The notes: generated by a model from the sequence alone, not told the origin. A DNA stretch of 64,000 bases from Tritrichomonas foetus (GCA_001839685.1 MLAK01000001.1:48437-112436); one strand, 5' to 3'; shown: positions 42,301-50,362, numbered from the stretch's first letter. A program made the numbers and translations.

Positions 42301-42569
42301 TTCGAATTAGTTGGAAATTGGAATGAAATATAATCCGAAGGAGGATCATAAGCGATGGTAAAAATGTATGCCAATAATCGAAGGCGGTCCCATTCTTTTT
42401 CTGTAAATCTGTCAGGAATTTTGGAAAATTCTGAAAATATTCGATCAAAAAAACTTTTCGTGTTTGGATTCGTCATCAAAATGTTGGCGTGTTGTTCTCG
42501 AAACCAATTGCTTAGTTCTCGTACAGGAAGTGGATGAGTTTTGTTTAATATATCAGTAATTCCACTCAT
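33387..42569 (-). CDS. Tra1/TRRAP, PIKK-family pseudokinase scaffold
   Basis: The frame opens at a GTG (42584), but the first ATG is at 42569, giving 3,060 residues, shorter than yeast Tra1 or human TRRAP (about 3,700-3,900). More than two thirds is helical HEAT/TPR-type repeat. A FAT-like region (about residues 2100-2600) precedes a degenerate PI3K-like domain and a C-terminal FATC with GWLERIENLVEKAKNP and a final IPWF. In the kinase part, the catalytic DRHxxN and DFG motifs of active PIKKs are absent; the corresponding stretch reads ACGFSLEIPVLAIDFDTG. That marks Tra1/TRRAP rather than TOR or ATM. Its known role is to bring activators to SAGA and NuA4 acetyltransferases. No frame break occurs in 9.2 kb. 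Domain limits are approximate. Confidence 0.88.
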   Translation of the reverse strand: MSGITDILNKTHPLPVRELSNWFREQHANILMTNPNTKSFFDRIFSEFSKIPDRFTEKEWDRLRLLAYIFTIAYDPPSDYISFQFPTNSKNGFLVAASFVLLSMRQKSPESIDIMYNFFKDRINSFFPREQRSSFYEISPCYYFQSIPHILEGQIYKTPFINELPLIYKKIIAIEPQQLTYSMVTFVAEVYKIVKDAIMSNQKIPLPEDFVLSFLHILDLSSEAPTLFLGSFFHTWFFLVNKGKDLPRAHQLCERISTITVLFEKTAMYKYHELHRNFPWYLLFHFYDYIPPDDHIQKVRILSFICNGIRRVNFPRIPDSVKKFSHSIEQQYSTQNPFYIFYMFSSLDSSLRALIYQLRKLHAVDKIVPNAPERIKKRQISFLEQANWNPNSPEIDSYLHSLTYEKCYSSVNSCAKDFERISRICENIKQCSHSLVMFQIQISIVMRKIISKEAQPNPAFDLTNPFYYLIKTFTSFFDFMVFSSYKQMEIISFSNREVLTNAEMSPQCSQWIQNPQRLLDYNLVFQKYFEVLDKFPPAFLNTLALSITDDLFVFMSKRILSYNFIYNLTTITRNSKCANNLLSLIVTRMMELASIKIKLLMSADINDANLYYSWVVFTIRLATLPNGGPNYLFGCTLKIYQRMLLMSVFSNLKSIPHQSIAIRLINHYLKALKANYKVNDDPKDKIKPFRIRPIALEEIECTAFVDTLNIIMEVILTEPEFMGEHSLIPILDAAFKTNDLPTINKAAKICLRIFTPERSTQNHITPRPELEDTVFKALVNSINIIDLETATEVANILPYYSAKFLRKVPLKTPRPADTFVVGKIDIYKVLKAASERLLNSEEEATHLFALTDVCFELVISEVLVSQKILQPTLTLLINILKHLYGFTHLRDPMDRLITSITSQFGDLFLRGESNTYLLCLFDIMGINRSDSTAVVMKFGVSFFEYCKGKPHNPIFVSNTIDKLFSFFPNSTRLFSILGGFSLFIRYYPQFITLNHIRNFLIQTQDIYPLDKAFSSMLNMFLKRFLAKSDRQTQRKFVSMIYEIICPLSISVRNVIEKRLSKLEIPLQIKSLEVILKTTEIIHQFQQLTLAFLCGIEGNLQACLNQDWINRVNQFFKPSDNIHRLQKYARLLSLCLSILKNTIVFKYFSANTEFFNNLIRFLCNTMMSHFEPVQHAAKKCFKILRNVYYSDLMCVKQIDEFWRNPTKMFSFWGPQPDRIGFYTRLTKILPEKTPPEIINDFFVEIGNYIEKSDIEKMTYLIHFSKILKQFSAKPFIQLEPVKNIILSNSNGNASMLEMYIEYILTLYRSTTIPFKSVIKKQVLKFLVMFPQQTVNYLINVCNDSTLFNYILLEELIIEDQTNTFFQNFLMLFKATHNFAMLSPALYAVFEKITLIEKFAREQELLNVLQREFTQVIHSCTDPSKKDENGLAILASLAISFMNTMKYHIELKQAINVAAIFRLSFFNNSDVYQKYIRTVFQNKSQMQVLIDILKGSVKSLKKLPPNMALILVPHSIKSIDNIPQPTAITIWNQLIDSLQYIEQNATVIKSMVYMLDKAEPKREQLALILNGMKHYLTSTDTQIVIFSLKLCTKLANMNLLPQQIYESIIQQMFSFSKFFDAPYANSFINLIKSRPDFLESLSPRVIEIISSFFYDKFLTSLRELQKAIQTISNVPQIFKLLPFSFFAAFSKSILKKISHITKIQEELAEIKEYLKSAITLYHQLSPSSNERKGFIIAGFKYISIVMETQNTPLNQTNNIKDFNEAFFNIIIDVEIENYPVKLLNKLDGKVNSSTAFFIICSASHFIPNQLFKDFPNCIESALKFISDDKNNISNTMLSSFMKFVCDPLKPLSRQIFGKFQNSIRYLVTLLTNNVSPVTFDRIVIISNAVVSSHFDAQFGKHDIIKGLWNAFLSMESSTLSNTMFKMLLRFSESIPIEDQVDYVDFIIKRTCWNASTMRTLTLTLPSLMSCTTLVNEAKKQLISIFPTHIRGTSSEILKIIKSVKEFGESSKLCMKGTLITLYLLIASNSTPATRFMCIEKIDEILGIHNFKVKLHKLIIMLPMEMWSDQYYIYIISVLSERDKLWHTLTALAPKLSGIASIIAFPLFVSKIEDDVIIDSRQFLIRLLQDEWKGKCAQVIITIEQTLMNTIHNLKFSLYSRMFNVAPEAMSTSNTPGFFKFDKYNMSHLIYSDPFNDSMINEIISSFDYRTKTAIYLTHLGKYEAAEMLYQIGSKPENEYYEKVRLLNRRFLPRKEIDFDTIIQPLLKVDNAHVNVTSDIRDAVDAYLTGNTKSAMDSIRNVKDYLIRSYKPNRSPVVFRKERLTVLSIIAFMIENRVNNSQDENIPLIRYKRKSPEISCLNPSGANMILNFQRLLDKRHPKNDIIIDTSSPPAILISPSIYHKFKKVTGISPYGLFALNSEQIEELFNNAAEKLTSPKGFTIANWIAFAPFCFNIFIAQQTRECFSSAFGAYCHIVASKDENTQHVQRAEASARLVTLIRIAAKQYMEDSRDSFKDPIVASSFIFKRGYAEVWRIWLQQLVDLANHKWFFSIASELFTEMAYRSTLYASKYASKDVQDAIRNAIVNEVSFGQISMMNMIETILGKLDNSTILGEVEHQTKINKFIEESIRLSDDDVNNITDLIVLRHKKFCLTPFEAALSHLTKREINRIGDFKEWVNTMKQNSLEEREKFIQELTNSSTPLSKIYQDISDIVDDFNEQMPFVFPIRGDVPCEFLIFVMHKDFTVLSPELILFTATTSFASNDHFLLMRTNNPNGFHASVMSLSNLFTLLRTILRNEYPTMMRSITLAENASFEIGASTMLKNLDSEPISLKQLFEREMMITQEEWIDECIDKETGKLNQAGEESIQYFSPDVLANRLKQTVLFDKSNIPLHPGITSSYASASLVRYMLSAPYNDMNRVIACGFSLEIPVLAIDFDTGNFIDETPWSTFRFSPCIENICGVWGNSGLKMAIASTASAFTANLEIIRTHLEVILGDEMLTEDFSLNEIIRQRRILEDRFISLSPPNSGNVNEEEATGWLERIENLVEKAKNPWIQPAITIPWF

Positions 42570-43198
42570 CACTACTTCAATCACATTAATTAGAGAAATT
42601 CTATAATAAATTTCTTCATACTTTCATAACTTTGCTTGATAGATTCCATTCAAAATTAGTCCATATTACTTCTTCATTAAGCCCAATAATAAGTATATAT
42701 GATATTATCTTTTTAATAAAATATATAAGATTTTCGATGAGAAAAAAAAGCAATCATTATTTTTCTTATACAGGTCAATTTAACGCATATTCTCACTTTT
42801 TCTGAAACGAAAACTGTTTGATTTTGAATTGATTTCTGAATCACACAATTTCCCCGCTATTTCTTCATTTAAAAAGTCCATCGATTTTATTATCATTGGC
42901 CATTTTTTTCACCACCTTATCACAAAAAATTGTATGATTCATTTTTGAATATTATAAACTTTTTGAAATCACATTAATTATTTTTCCAGAATCTGAAAAT
43001 ATCCTATTTTTCAATTTATCTCAAAAAAGAAACCAATATCAATAAAGAAGATAGTGGTAACAATATACGGATAGATAGTTTAGTATATATAAAAACAAAA
43101 AATGGTTACTGTCATTAACGAATAATATTGATATGATGCTAAATAGCATTTGATAATGTTGAAAATAGTAAATGACAAAAGTGAAAATTAAAAACAAT
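42570..43198. other. Promoter-side spacer of Tra1
   Basis: Contains ACTTTTTC at 42795-42802 but no gene. The other 500 bp are AT-rich without clear coding trace. Confidence 0.4.
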
Positions 43199-44623
43199 TT
43201 ATTGGCGCAGCATGGCAACATCCGGGTCAGAAGATGTTTCAAAATATTTGATAAAGTAGGGAGTTTCAGCTAAGAAACAGGCCATATAATATCTAACATT
43301 TGAAACTGCATCGTTACAAAGCGTTCGTGCCACATCCTCGGTCTGGTGTGACATTCCTAACTTTGAAACTATTTTGGCTGCAATCAACCTTTGTTGCCAT
43401 GATTTGCTCAATAATTGGTCAAAAATTGAATGGGTACATTCTGGGCATGCGTTGATAATTCTGATCCACAATTCGACTGTCTGATTTCGAATGCATGCAA
43501 TTTCATCACATGAAAATGAAAGAGCTATTGGAATCAGCTTTTGATGTAAATGAGATGCGAATAAAATGCATTGGTCAATAAGTATTTTTCGCATTCTCCA
43601 TTGTTCCACTCCTTCCATACTTAATAAATTAATGAAAATGTCTTTGTTTGGAAAATATTGTGCGAATTTATATAGATTGGTCATAAATCCAACAAAATTT
43701 GATATTTTCAAAGAACATTCAAAAAGAGACTGCCTTTCGTCTTCTTCAATAATTGCAGATAATTTAATTAAAGCTTGGACACCTTCATTGGGCATCATTA
43801 CAATAGCATTCGTAAATGCTTCTTTTATGGCACAAAATCCATTAGCTTGGACAAATCTTGGAGAATCTAGAATTGCGTTTGCCATGGTGGGTTTATTCTT
43901 GAGCATTTCATTATATAGGCCAACATTCGTTGATGAAATGATTGACATATGTGCTGAAACATGATTGTAGAATGTCTGATTTGAATCAAGAATAGCCTTC
44001 AATAAGTATTCTTCCTTGTCTAGCTGATTTATCGGCATTATATTTAAGTTTTCAATTGCAGCAAGACGAACTTTGATGTTTTCGTCGTAAAAAAGTTTAT
44101 CAAAGTTTTTCTTAACGAATTGACGAAAATGTGCTAATGGGAACAGTTTTAAAGCCAATATTCTGTAATAATATTCAGGGGCTTTGACAAGCTGTTGAAT
44201 GAGCTTGACGAGGCAGGTGTCAAAGAAGTCTTTTGGAATTGAATTCAAAATTGCGACGATAAGATCAACTAATGTTTCCCGCGTTTTATGGTGGATGTTT
44301 ATATTGTTGGTGTTGGAAAGCATAGAATAAACACTGAGAATTGTTGGGAAAATAAAATCGTTGATGTATTCGATTGCTTCATCATCAAAAACTTCGATCA
44401 GCATTTCGGTGATTTGTGGAATGAATGAAAACTCATCAGCTTGCAAGTTTTGAATGCAGTAGCAGATATTCGGGATTAGGACTTCCTTTATTGTATGTTC
44501 CAGTTGAAGAGTTTGTTTTTGATCGAGGTGAGATTGTTGGCTGAACAATGAAGAACTCAATTCGAATAATGTGCATGGATTAAGTGGTGTTGCACTGAAT
44601 CCTTCAAAGTAAGAGTTAATCAT
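43199..44623 (-). CDS. HEAT-repeat protein resembling PP2A scaffold subunit A
   Basis: The 474-residue protein is made of tandem HEAT repeats from about residue 60 to the end. The stretch EQWRMRKILIDQCILFASHL followed by LIPIALSFSCDEIACIRNQT follows the pattern of PP2A-A (PR65) repeats, where WRVR begins an inter-helix turn. PR65 is usually about 590 residues with 15 repeats, so this would be a shortened or divergent member; a PP4-regulatory-like protein is an alternative. PR65 holds the catalytic C subunit and a variable B subunit. The ATG at 44623 is clear, and two ACTTTTTC elements lie about 130-150 bp upstream. Confidence 0.6.
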   Translation of the reverse strand: MINSYFEGFSATPLNPCTLFELSSSLFSQQSHLDQKQTLQLEHTIKEVLIPNICYCIQNLQADEFSFIPQITEMLIEVFDDEAIEYINDFIFPTILSVYSMLSNTNNINIHHKTRETLVDLIVAILNSIPKDFFDTCLVKLIQQLVKAPEYYYRILALKLFPLAHFRQFVKKNFDKLFYDENIKVRLAAIENLNIMPINQLDKEEYLLKAILDSNQTFYNHVSAHMSIISSTNVGLYNEMLKNKPTMANAILDSPRFVQANGFCAIKEAFTNAIVMMPNEGVQALIKLSAIIEEDERQSLFECSLKISNFVGFMTNLYKFAQYFPNKDIFINLLSMEGVEQWRMRKILIDQCILFASHLHQKLIPIALSFSCDEIACIRNQTVELWIRIINACPECTHSIFDQLLSKSWQQRLIAAKIVSKLGMSHQTEDVARTLCNDAVSNVRYYMACFLAETPYFIKYFETSSDPDVAMLRQ

Positions 44624-44754
44624 TGCGGGATAAATTTAAATTTATACTTTTACTTGGATTCAATGGGATTTGAAAGTGTCACAAAAAAGGTTTGATTTGC
44701 TTTGAAATATGAAACTTTTGGAACTAACTTGAGATAATAAAATTCTGAAACCAA

Positions 44755-44774
44755 ACTTTTTCTTCACTTTTTCA
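44755..44774. promoter_or_regulatory. Paired ACTTTTTC elements upstream of the HEAT gene
   Basis: ACTTTTTC at 44755-44762 and ACTTTTTCA at 44766-44774 are separated by three bases, about 130-150 bp upstream of the ATG at 44623. Confidence 0.35.
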
Positions 44775-45087
44775 TCGCTAAATCTCTATTAAATTTGGAC
44801 AATTAAAGTATATGTATGAAAGAAATTTAAGACACTTTTCAAAATCTCACAAAACTAATTAAATTCAATTGAAAAGCATTCCGAGAAAAGCTCCGATTCC
44901 CAATATTCAATGAGTTTCAATATCGTTGGTCTACATTTTGAATGAAATTCAAAAAAGCAATGATGGTTTCATAGAATTTGTTCTATCGATTTGGTATTTC
45001 AATATTTTACGAAAAAATTGGTATGAAATATCTTTCAAATATTTCTATTATTTCTATAGAATTATTCCATTTTCAAAGTATTAATAA

Positions 45088-45417
45088 ACTGCTCAGGTAA
45101 TTCTTAAAGGTTTCATAAAAAAAATCAAGATAATCGCTAAAACTTTTTCAATAAATGAGTCAAATCGTCGTATTGAAAAAGATTTGATATTTAAATTTGT
45201 TGATCATCCGTCATGTCAATCCTCACAATTAAAAGTTATTATGATAACTTTCTCGCTGGATATTTCAGCTCAACTAATATCTAAATTACATAAATGCGAA
45301 AATATTAACGCAAATATTGGTTCTTTTTCAGAAAAATGTATTTTTTATATTTTTGATAGGCTATTCAAATTTATGATGAATCGTAAATTTTCTCCACAAA
45401 CTGTGAATCACGAATGA
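45088..45417 (+). pseudogene. 109-codon open frame without a proper ATG
   Basis: The frame is open from 45088 to a TGA at 45415-45417, with protein-like phrases RRIEKDLIFKFVDHPSCQSS and SAQLISKLHKCENINANIG. Its only in-frame ATGs are internal (45240 and later). An out-of-frame ATG at 45155 follows an ACTTTTTCAATAA element. This suggests a truncated or frameshifted relic; a small unusual gene is less likely. The rest of 44.6-45.66 kb shows no gene. Confidence 0.35.
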
Positions 45418-45664
45418 TCGAAGAATAGAATAAAGGTACCAACTTTAGTTTATGAATTGAGGTGTATGATTATTTATCAGATATGACTTTAAAGTTTACT
45501 CTCGAATTTTCTACAAATGGTTTTTAATAAATTTAAATCAAGAAATTCTCGAATTTAATTTTGGGAGAAGCTTCTCAAATATATTGAAATTGATATTCTA
45601 ATGATGAATTTGATTTAGGAAATTTCCATCAATTCCAATATTTATCTATATAGGAATATGAATC

Positions 45665-47839
45665 TCACGATTCGAAATACTTTGTTCTTCGCTTTAACTC
45701 TTTAAAAACAAGTAGTAAAGGATCATCTTTGGCTCGATCTTCAGCTATACATTCATCCAGTAAATCTTTTATTTCTCCATCGATTTTTGTGATGATTTCC
45801 TCATAACAAAGATTAGATTTGATAGAAATCCCATTATTGTTAACAACTATTGTATTTTCATCATTTTTCTTAATTGTTGTTGTTCTTAATAAAGATGGAT
45901 ATGATGAAATGCTTGAAGATCGGTTTAGGGAATTAAATTTTTTATAGAAAACTTTTTTAACTTCCATAATTCTTTCATTTAAGTGCTGTTTTTCTTCAGG
46001 TTGAGCAATTCTAAGGGCATTTATTAATTCACTTGGATTCCAATCAGCATTTAATATACTACTTGCATTTATCGCCTCAAGTAAATTTAATAAAGAAGTG
46101 ATTGAAGCATTCGAATTTCCAAACCCAATATAATGTAATTGATTGTTGATGAGTTTTATTAAATCAGTAATACCTTTATCTCCAAATTTTTGACCTGTTA
46201 TATCCAAAGTATTGATATTGGGGTTAAGGGTAAGTATTTGGATTAACTTCGAAAATTCATCAGTCCAACATGTATTCCCTGCACCTTTTATATATAGTTG
46301 TTTTAAATTCGTGGGTTCTAGATAATTACAAAGTACTTTGAGATTATTTTGAGTTGAAACTATTGAAAATGAGATATCTAAAGTTGATAGATGATGTTTT
46401 TGGAGAAACTCGAAGAAATAAAAAGAATCGTCTTCATTAACTTCATTTTTTTCCCAAAAAAATGATTCCATATTGGGAATACAAATATGCCTAAGTGATT
46501 TATAAAATATTGATAAATCTCCCTTATCTATATCAAGATTATTCATTTTAATTGATTTAATTTCATTACTACATGTAGAAAAAGCCGAAAATAATAATAG
46601 TAATGTATGTGATGTGAATTTAGTTTCACTAAAATCAATTTTTTGGATTGTAAAAAAATTTTTCATCCCTGGTGGAAAGAAATCTTTTATAAATCGGCAA
46701 CCTATCATTTCAAGTTCATCAATTCCTGTCTCAAAAAGTGTAATTGTTGGTAGCACATAATTTATGTCAATATTGGAACGGGATATCGAAAGCTTTTTTA
46801 GTTGTTTATTGACTAATACTAAGGAATTATTCACAAACTGAATTAGCAGTACTTGAAAAAGATCATAAATATAAATACCACCAATATGAAAAGTTTCAAC
46901 TTTATGAACACTTGGTGCATCGTATAATGAGTTGAAAAAAGAAACCAATGTTTTTTCTTGAAAGGCACATTTTTCACACAAAATTGAAGTGATTTTGCCA
47001 TTATAATGTGTAAAATCCTCTAAGAACAACTTACAATGAGTAGTTGAAAAATTACATTGAATCCATGATATTTCTGTTATTGATGTTTTATGTATGGAAG
47101 TAAAAACAAAATAATCTTCGATTGGAAAGTCATTAAAAGATGTCATTTTAAAAGTTAATTTGTATAAATAGTTACTGGTTTGAACGATTCGTTTTAAAGC
47201 CGGAATACATAAATAGTATTCACAGTCCTTGATGATCAATTCAAATGGAAATGTGAAAGAAAGAATTAACTTCAAATATGATTTCAATAAATTGGAATTA
47301 ATAATATCGGGTGTAAGAAAAATAGAATCTCTCATTGAATTTAATGATCTATAAACCGAAATTACGTGGTCACAATCTTGAAATGTTATATCATGAATAA
47401 GTAATGTGAGAAACCTATCGGGAATAATAGATTGTTTCTTATTTTTATAGGTTAATAAATTTTCATCTGTTGTTGAAGAATCATCTGCATCTATATTCAT
47501 GTCATTTAATATAACATGTAATATTGTTTTTATATAACGCAATATTTGAGCTGAATCTCTTGACTTTATATTTAGCTTTTTTCTTTTAGTTTTAATCGTG
47601 ATAACATCTTCCTCGCTATGTATTGATAGCAAATCATAATATCCGAATGCAAATGAACATTTAAAGCCAGCTGGAAATTTTCTTTCTTTTAAAATGAACA
47701 CACCAACTGATGTGATTTTGATAAATCTCTGCTTGGAATCTTTGTTTTCGTCCACCAACTCACATTCATCGAAATATACTGTTTGAACCACTGATAATTG
47801 TAATATTGGATGAGTTTTACTTAATTCACATGAATCCAT
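45665..47839 (-). CDS. CARMIL-like protein: PH-like domain plus leucine-rich repeats (paralogue 1)
   Basis: The open frame begins at a TTG (47872); the first ATG at 47839 gives 724 residues. Residues about 20-125 look like a PH-type beta-sandwich (FIKITSVGVFILKERKF, then FGYYDLLSIHSEEDVITIKT) ending in an alpha helix. From about 170 to 610 there are ribonuclease-inhibitor-type LRRs, for example IKSIKMNNLDIDKGDLSIFY, LSTLDISFSIVS and INTLDITGQKFGDKGITDL. A charged, partly coiled C-terminus follows. PH plus RI-type LRR is the CARMIL architecture; CARMILs regulate actin capping protein at membranes. A capping-protein-interaction motif was not seen. The longer gene at 51834 has the same domain order. 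Confidence 0.65.
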   Translation of the reverse strand: MDSCELSKTHPILQLSVVQTVYFDECELVDENKDSKQRFIKITSVGVFILKERKFPAGFKCSFAFGYYDLLSIHSEEDVITIKTKRKKLNIKSRDSAQILRYIKTILHVILNDMNIDADDSSTTDENLLTYKNKKQSIIPDRFLTLLIHDITFQDCDHVISVYRSLNSMRDSIFLTPDIINSNLLKSYLKLILSFTFPFELIIKDCEYYLCIPALKRIVQTSNYLYKLTFKMTSFNDFPIEDYFVFTSIHKTSITEISWIQCNFSTTHCKLFLEDFTHYNGKITSILCEKCAFQEKTLVSFFNSLYDAPSVHKVETFHIGGIYIYDLFQVLLIQFVNNSLVLVNKQLKKLSISRSNIDINYVLPTITLFETGIDELEMIGCRFIKDFFPPGMKNFFTIQKIDFSETKFTSHTLLLLFSAFSTCSNEIKSIKMNNLDIDKGDLSIFYKSLRHICIPNMESFFWEKNEVNEDDSFYFFEFLQKHHLSTLDISFSIVSTQNNLKVLCNYLEPTNLKQLYIKGAGNTCWTDEFSKLIQILTLNPNINTLDITGQKFGDKGITDLIKLINNQLHYIGFGNSNASITSLLNLLEAINASSILNADWNPSELINALRIAQPEEKQHLNERIMEVKKVFYKKFNSLNRSSSISSYPSLLRTTTIKKNDENTIVVNNNGISIKSNLCYEEIITKIDGEIKDLLDECIAEDRAKDDPLLLVFKELKRRTKYFES

Positions 47840-48028
47840 TTGATTGAATATCCTGTTGATGTAATATATCAATATTGACCTATAAAAGCGGTTTTAGCCA
47901 ATTTAGATAAAGTGAAATGTCTATCAAAATTCGAATGAAAAAGGGAAATGACATAAATTCTCAAAAAGTTTCTCAAAGTGAAGTTCGCTTCACTCTAAAC
48001 AGGCGATTCTCCCATTTCTTTTTAACAA

Positions 48029-49777
48029 ATGAGCTCAATCAAGTTCGCAATTTTCACTGACACACACTTAGGACACGAAGAGCGCGATCCTGTTCGTGGT
48101 AAAGATAGTTTCGACGCATTTGAAGAAGCACTTCAAATTTCTCTTGACGAAAAAGTCGATTGTATCATTCATGCTGGCGATATGTTTGATGAACCGTCGC
48201 CGACTCGATCAACGATGATCAAAACGAATGAAATTTTGCACAAGTATTTATTCAGAATTCCAAACGAAGAGTCTCAAGGGGAAAACGCAATCAAGTATGA
48301 AGATACAGAAGGTCTAACAGAGAAGATTCCCACGACATTGGATGAAAATATTCACGTGAAGGTTCCATTTTTCGTTATCCACGGAAATCACGACCCACCA
48401 AGTGGATTTGAGTTGACAAGCGCATGTGACTTACTATCATCATGCAGATTGGTAAACTACTTTAAGAAAATTATCGATCCCGCTACGATCGAACTCAAGC
48501 CGGTTATCTTACAAAGGGCGAATATTGAAATAGCGCTTTACGGACTTGGTTACATTATGGAAACCAAATTTATTACAGCATTAGAAAGCAAATCGATAAC
48601 TTTTGCTCATCCGCCAGAAGATACAGATCCGACCAAAAAACGATTCAGCATTTTGTTACTTCATCAAAATCGACCTTCTCGAAATTCGCAACAGCTACAA
48701 GTCCCTCACATGCTCAGGGACGTCTGTCCTTGGATGGATCTGATCGTTTGGGGACACGAGCACGAAAACAGAACTGATATGGAAATATCGTGTGGAATGA
48801 GAATCACACAGCCGGGATCAACTATTGTTACTATGCTCAGAGACTTCGAAGCAACGCCTCGAGGAATGGCGATTTTGGAGGTTTTTGAAGATCATGAAGA
48901 CTTCATTCCAATTAATTTAAAGACACCACGACCATTTATCATTTCAAAATTAGAACTTGATAGTAGCTTGACCACCAAACCAGCTGAAGAAGTCCTTGGA
49001 ATCATTCGCGAGAAACTTATTGATATGATTGACCAAAGAGATGATCGTGATAAAATACCAATTATTCGTTTGCATGTTTTTGCAGCAATCGATATGCGAA
49101 ATGTACCATATAAACAGTTAACTCATGAATTTTCACAGCAAGTTGCCAATCCACACAATTTTATTGAAATTTCTCGTCGTAGTACCCGATCGAGTGGAAA
49201 TAAAGATAAAAAGAGTCTCAGTCAATCAAGTTCGTTGAATTCTGAAGAAAATGAAGAATTTGATGTAACAACTTCACCAACTTGTATTGAAGAATTACTT
49301 GAAAAGAAGTTCGAGGATAGTCCCCTTGACTTTTTAATCGTTGATACATTGAACCAATCACTGAAATCATATGTTTTTGAAGAAGACAGAGATGCCTTTA
49401 ATCGAAATATTAAAGATTTAATTGAAACCAGAGTTTCTTATCTTTTGAAACAAGTTCCAGATACAGGAAAAGGAATGTCGCCTGAAGATGCAGCTGATTT
49501 CATCGAACTGAAAAGGAACGACTTACCTGGAATTAATACTTCTAAAAGTCAAAGGCACTTTTTATCATCAACAGATTCGACTGCAACTGGAACAGCAACG
49601 GCATCGCAGGATAGTGATGATGAAGATTTTAATAAGAAATCTCAACAAAAGAATAAAAGAACAAGAAAAACAAAAACTGTTGATGAGCCTGTTGAAGATG
49701 AGCCTGCACCAACAAGGCAAAGAATGCCAAGGAAAGTGCGAGCACCTCCTTCATTGAAGAAATCGGTGATGAAATAA
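48029..49777 (+). CDS. MRE11: MRE11 double-strand-break repair nuclease
   Basis: The 582-residue protein carries the metallophosphoesterase motifs of Mre11 in order: TDTHLGHEE at residues 10-18, AGDMFDEPSPTR near 49-60, HGNHDPP near 117-124, LLHQNR near 209 and WGHEHEN near 240-246. These residues bind two Mn ions. A DNA-binding cap domain (about 300-420) and a Lys/Arg-rich tail with DDEDFNKK and PRKVRAP complete it. Mre11 with Rad50 processes DNA ends in repair and meiosis. Length is slightly below that of yeast and human. The ATG at 48029 follows a pyrimidine stretch; TCAAAAAGT lies at 47961-47969. Confidence 0.95.
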   Translation: MSSIKFAIFTDTHLGHEERDPVRGKDSFDAFEEALQISLDEKVDCIIHAGDMFDEPSPTRSTMIKTNEILHKYLFRIPNEESQGENAIKYEDTEGLTEKIPTTLDENIHVKVPFFVIHGNHDPPSGFELTSACDLLSSCRLVNYFKKIIDPATIELKPVILQRANIEIALYGLGYIMETKFITALESKSITFAHPPEDTDPTKKRFSILLLHQNRPSRNSQQLQVPHMLRDVCPWMDLIVWGHEHENRTDMEISCGMRITQPGSTIVTMLRDFEATPRGMAILEVFEDHEDFIPINLKTPRPFIISKLELDSSLTTKPAEEVLGIIREKLIDMIDQRDDRDKIPIIRLHVFAAIDMRNVPYKQLTHEFSQQVANPHNFIEISRRSTRSSGNKDKKSLSQSSSLNSEENEEFDVTTSPTCIEELLEKKFEDSPLDFLIVDTLNQSLKSYVFEEDRDAFNRNIKDLIETRVSYLLKQVPDTGKGMSPEDAADFIELKRNDLPGINTSKSQRHFLSSTDSTATGTATASQDSDDEDFNKKSQQKNKRTRKTKTVDEPVEDEPAPTRQRMPRKVRAPPSLKKSVMK

Positions 49778-50156
49778 CTTATCAAAAGTGTAAATATATA
49801 AACTCAAATATATAAATAATTATAGAAGTGTGCTTAAATTTTCATTCAATAATATTTTAAAATAGAATGTCCATGTGAACTCATAATGTAAAATGCTGGA
49901 ATATATAAAGTATATACAGTATTATTTATCAAAGATATTTGAAAAGTAAGAACTTCAAATGTGTTAATCTTTATCAATTATCCTACTTGGGAAGGATAGA
50001 TTTCACCTAACTAACTTTGGTTGAACTAAAATATCAAAAATATTATTTTATTTCTTACAAGACAGATAAATTAGTATAACTTCCCAGTCGCCAAAAAAAC
50101 TCAAAGATAAAATTAACAAATAACTTCCCATTTAGGTCAAATAAATGTAAAACGGA

Positions 50157-50303
50157 ATGACTTCAATCATTGAAAAATTCAAAAAAGCGATCAATAAAGA
50201 ATTATCGATTCTTGGTCAAATAGTAGTCAATTCATTGCTTTTTTCAATTCAGCTATGTCAAATTGAGTTAATTGTAACCGCCGTAATTCACCAATTAATT
50301 TAA
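50157..50303 (+). CDS. Possible 48-residue hydrophobic small ORF
   Basis: An ATG at 50157 opens a frame ending with TAA at 50303. The peptide is a short charged N-terminus (MTSIIEKFKKAINKELSIL) followed by a hydrophobic helix (VVNSLLFSIQLCQIELIVTAV). It could be a tail-anchored micropeptide, a relic or chance. Its stop is 60 bp upstream of the actin-related ATG and before the likely initiator, so it is probably not an upstream ORF of that mRNA. Confidence 0.25.
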   Translation: MTSIIEKFKKAINKELSILGQIVVNSLLFSIQLCQIELIVTAVIHQLI

Positions 50304-50342
50304 TCAATTGACCTTTCAGGAAAGGTCCACGTCATAAACATA

Positions 50343-50347
50343 TCACA
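50343..50347 (+). promoter_or_regulatory. Putative initiator (TCACA) of the actin-related gene
   Basis: TCACA lies 15 bases before the ATG at 50363 and matches TCA-Y-(T/A). Confidence 0.4.
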
Positions 50348-50362
50348 GAGACATACCCAGCA

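Larger units (their letters stand above)
49778..50362. other. Spacer between MRE11 and the actin-related gene
   Basis: AT-rich; contains only the 48-codon frame at 50157-50303 and a TCACA initiator-like site at 50343. A GTAACCGCCGTAATTC segment at 50275 is unusually GC-rich for the region. Confidence 0.4.

Noticed and set aside
33387..42584. GTG start at 42584 and other non-ATG starts (5447, 47872, 51792, 55782)
   Set aside because: Eukaryotic initiation is expected at ATG; the next in-frame ATG gives better N-termini (for instance a signal peptide at 5474).
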